NCBI GenBank assembly: GCA_964030475.1
Contig: CAXIPT010000006.1
Location: 5,569,673 to 5,633,672, forward strand
Length of the DNA stretch: 64,000 nt
Origin: Tethya wilhelma
Taxonomy: Eukaryota; Porifera; Demospongiae; Tethyida; Tethyidae
Direction of reading: 5' to 3'
In this document: positions 61,296-64,000 of the stretch, piece by piece
Numbering within the stretch: position 1 is the first letter of the stretch
Layout: each line of letters opens with the position of its first letter
The notes under the pieces: generated by a model
The model's input: only the letters and a program-made list of their open reading frames with translations
The model's database searches: none
What the model was told of the DNA's origin: nothing
Position numbers and translations under genes: made by a program

Positions 61296-63610
61296 ATGAT
61301 GTCCATTCTAAAGACTAGGCTTTTGGCAGTTTTCCTGCAACTGTTACTTGATTTTGCAAGTAAGTAAGCATTGCCAAACAAACATTGCATGATATTGTTG
61401 TGGTCATTTAATATGTCATAATTTTAAGTTGTTTGCATGATTGAATAATTATTATTGACAGATAGCACCCTCACATCCAACATCATTGGTGGTGTAGTGT
61501 GTCCTGGAGATATAATCACCTTCACATGCACACAGGATCCTCCTGAGAGTTTCCTTCAATGGTCTATATCTCGATCTCAAGATAAAGCAAGCATCGTTCC
61601 AATCCAGTACAACTTTCCATTCTCTCAACCACCTTTAGTACAGACATTGTCCTCTAGTGAAGTCAGTGGCACAGCAGTCCTTGTCTCCACCTCTCCCATT
61701 GTAGTGTCCATTCTCACTCTCACTGTCATAACACAACTAAATGGAGATGAAGTAGGATGTGTTGGCTCAGTTTCTCCAATAGAACGCATTAACATAAATA
61801 TTGCAAGTCAGTCAACAATGCAGATTTTATTTTGCATGCAATAATTATGTGTCCTACACTCATATAGGTTGACCATGAGCTAGGAGTATGTAATTTTGAA
61901 GAAAATAATCCAATGGCTAATGCTTTAATTTCCCTTTTCCATTCATCAAAATGATTGTGAATGTGAACCATGATAATACAGTTTTCAGGTGGTATGTATT
62001 TTATTGAATGTATGCAGCTATTCCTCCCTTTCCTGAGAATGTAATGGTGGTGGTGGTTGCCAATGGAACTACTACTGTCACTGTTAACATAGACTGGGAC
62101 CCTCCAATGGGAGTTGTGGACAGATACATAGTTGAAACCTCACCTCAGACTCAGCCTCCTGTCACAGTCAGCTCAGACACTAATACAAGTCTAGTTCTGT
62201 CTTACAATGAGAGATATGCTGTGAGTATCACAGCTGAGAACTGTATTGGTAGAAGTTCTACAATGTTAAGCACCTTTGTCGAATTTGGTATGTTGTCATA
62301 CTCTTGATTACCCATAATAAACAAAACAATCATGTTACAACAGTTTGTAAATTCAACCATGAGTTCAAAAGACCTGGGTTCAAATCCCAGCTAGATTTCA
62401 TAATAATTTTTCATGTACAGATTAGTAAATTTTTAATTAGGCACTTATTATACCCAAACAGTTGGTTGCCCTCCACTTTCAAGTGGTCCGAATGTCACAA
62501 TTGCTGTCGAGTCTTACACCAGTTCATCAGTAGGCTCTGTGGTCTCCTACCAGTGTAGACCAGGGTTCATTCCAGAGGGGAGGGTGATGTCTGTATGTGG
62601 GGGAGATGGAAGGTGGAACCCTGATCCTGAGCAGTACAGATTATTTTGTAGAGAAGGTATACATGGATACATACATGCTCCCCCCTTCAAATAATTTATT
62701 TATAATTTAATGCCTTGATTTTAATTATATCCAGTCAGCTGTGGAGCTTCTGTTCTTCCTACCAACAGCACTATGGTCAGTGGTCCCACTAATGGTATGA
62801 GAAATGGATCAGAGGTCACATTCCAATGTAATGATGGTCTGTTCCCCTCTAATGAGATAACTATTGTCTGTACCAGTGAAGAGAGATGGTCCCCAGACCC
62901 TCAGGGGATAGAGTGTGGAGAGGAACCAGGTTGGTGTGTTATAAATTCTTCAGTCTTCATATGTGTAATGCATTGTGGATTGCATCTCCAGTTCTCTGCT
63001 CTCCTCCTGCCACTCCAAGAGGTGTTGTTGTTGATGAAGTGACTTCAACTACCCTAATCTTTGGTTGTGATGAAGGGTATTCCCCTCAGGGGACAATGAC
63101 AGCTGTGTGTGTGGCCACTGATACCTGGAGACCTGACCCTGCTACCTGGGAGTGTACACCATTAGCAACAACAATGGGGACTACAGCAACTTCCAATGGT
63201 GGTGACACACTTGAGACATCTGGTATGAAAATTAATAATAAATTAATCATGAGTAATGACCACTTTTCAAAGGTGGAATATATACGTATAATTATGTCAT
63301 AGTTAGTCATTACTGTTTACAACACTAACGATATTCATGATTGATTTATGATTATTATACTACTAATAGTTTCAAGTTCTTTAATTTGGATTATCGTCGG
63401 TGCTTCTGTGGGTGGAGTATTGGTCGCTGGCCTATTAATAGTAGCCTGTGCCTGCATAGTACTAGTGGTGATTGTGAGAAGGAAGAGGATGAAGGAACCA
63501 GATGGTGAGGTTTCACAGGACGATCCTCCTGCACTGTACGATGAGATTGTACCCAAACAACCAGCCAGGACTATTGAACTCCAGGAGAATGTTGCATATG
63601 ATCAGAGTAA
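61296..63610 (+). CDS. Receptor R5: Ig-like, FN3, three sushi domains, TM, tail cut by contig join
   Basis: Exons 61296-61359, 61462-61806, 62018-62287, 62462-62656, 62735-62929, 62992-63222, 63370-63610 (about 513 residues, all phase 1). The signal peptide is MMSILKTRLLAVFLQLLL; the start at 61296 gives the same 64-bp first exon as R1 and R2. The Ig-like exon resembles R3 (TLTSNIIGG, FTC, LQW). The FN3 exon resembles R1 (WDPPMG, ETSPQTQ). Sushi exons 1-3 resemble those of R1, and the short fourth sushi exon is absent. The TM exon has YDEI and IELQENVAYDQS before the N at 63611, so the last residues and stop are not seen. The intron after the Ig-like exon uses GTCAGT as donor. Confidence 0.88.
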
Positions 63611-63862
63611 NAGGTTTACAGTTGTGATAGCTACACACATACATACATACATGACCCAGCTGCAGGTGTTACAAACTAGAGTAAGTTTATGTTATGACAG
63701 TAGCTGTTACACCCAATGGGGAGGAAATTGTGGAGGTAAGTTGCTAAAACAAACAGCAAATGAAAACAAACTCCACAGAAACACACACAAACCATGAAAA
63801 TGAACAGGAGGGATTTAGCACCTCAGCTAGAATAATTATGTTTATACGTCCTTATTGTTCAG

Positions 63863-64000
63863 TCAACTGTGGAGCTCCTGTTATTCCTGTGAACTCCACT
63901 GTAGTCAGTGGTCCCAGCAGTGAGTACAGGAATAGATCATTGGTCACATTCCAATGTAACGAGGGTCTGTTCCCGTTAAACGAGATCATTACTGTCTGTA
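63863..64000 (+). CDS. Receptor R6: sushi exon, partial at window end
   Basis: Acceptor ttcag at 63862, then a phase-1 sushi module closely matching sushi 2 of R1 and R5 (NCGAPVIPVNSTVVSGPSS; VTFQCNEGL). It runs off the window. It belongs either to a sixth gene or, if contigs are misordered, to another copy of R1/R5. Confidence 0.8.

Noticed and set aside
62355..62395. tRNA-like T-arm (CTGGGTTCAAATCCCAG)
   Set aside because: No matching acceptor stem, D-arm or anticodon arm upstream; at most a remnant of a tRNA-derived SINE.

Overview
The window is nuclear DNA of an animal. Genes are split by many short GT-AG introns (often 50-150 bp) and are densely packed, (CA)n repeats are frequent, and small foldback elements sit in introns. 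The content (axonemal dynein heavy chains, TBCC, a KMT5A-like SET protein, and a cluster of Ig-like/FN3/sushi receptors built from phase-1 exons) fits an early-branching metazoan. A sponge is my best guess, but the sequence does not prove it. Three single N bases (14570, 54911, 63611) look like contig joins, so the window is probably four pieces: 1-14569, 14571-54910, 54912-63610 and 63612-64000. Several oddities sit at or near these joins.

Layout. (1) 292-3716, minus strand: exons of a single-pass membrane protein interleaved with the plus-strand gene. (2) 1691-9863, plus strand: a large 12-exon gene with an acidic/basic disordered N-terminal half and degenerate nucleoside-diphosphate-kinase-like modules in its C-terminal half; it carries an exact 651-bp internal tandem duplication. 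(3) 11204-21011: the two ends of an outer-arm beta-type axonemal dynein heavy chain, with the middle (AAA1-AAA4) missing across the N at 14570. (4) 22584-41749: a complete tandem paralog, 59 exons and 4476 codons before the stop, of the DNAH9/11/17 type. (5) 42044-43343, minus strand: the C-terminal domain of tubulin-binding cofactor C. (6) 43335-45259 and 52986-54910: two apparently identical 1925-bp copies of a SET-domain gene with an in-frame TGA; the first continues to about 46480 in small proline-rich and acidic exons. (7) 46853-64000: at least six related type I receptor genes (R1-R6), made of signal exon, Ig-like exon, FN3 exon, 0-4 sushi (CCP) exons, and a TM/tail exon with a YEEI-type and an NxxY-type tyrosine motif.

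How the genes relate. Items 2-5 are a cilium/microtubule neighbourhood: two outer-arm dynein motors, a tubulin-folding cofactor, and an unassigned NDK-like protein that could be a cilium factor. Items 6-7 are separate: a rapidly duplicating receptor family in which nearly every extracellular module is one symmetric 1-1 exon, so domains can be lost or swapped without frameshift. This cluster is the most likely place for an undescribed system, possibly self/non-self recognition or immune signalling, but that role is inference.
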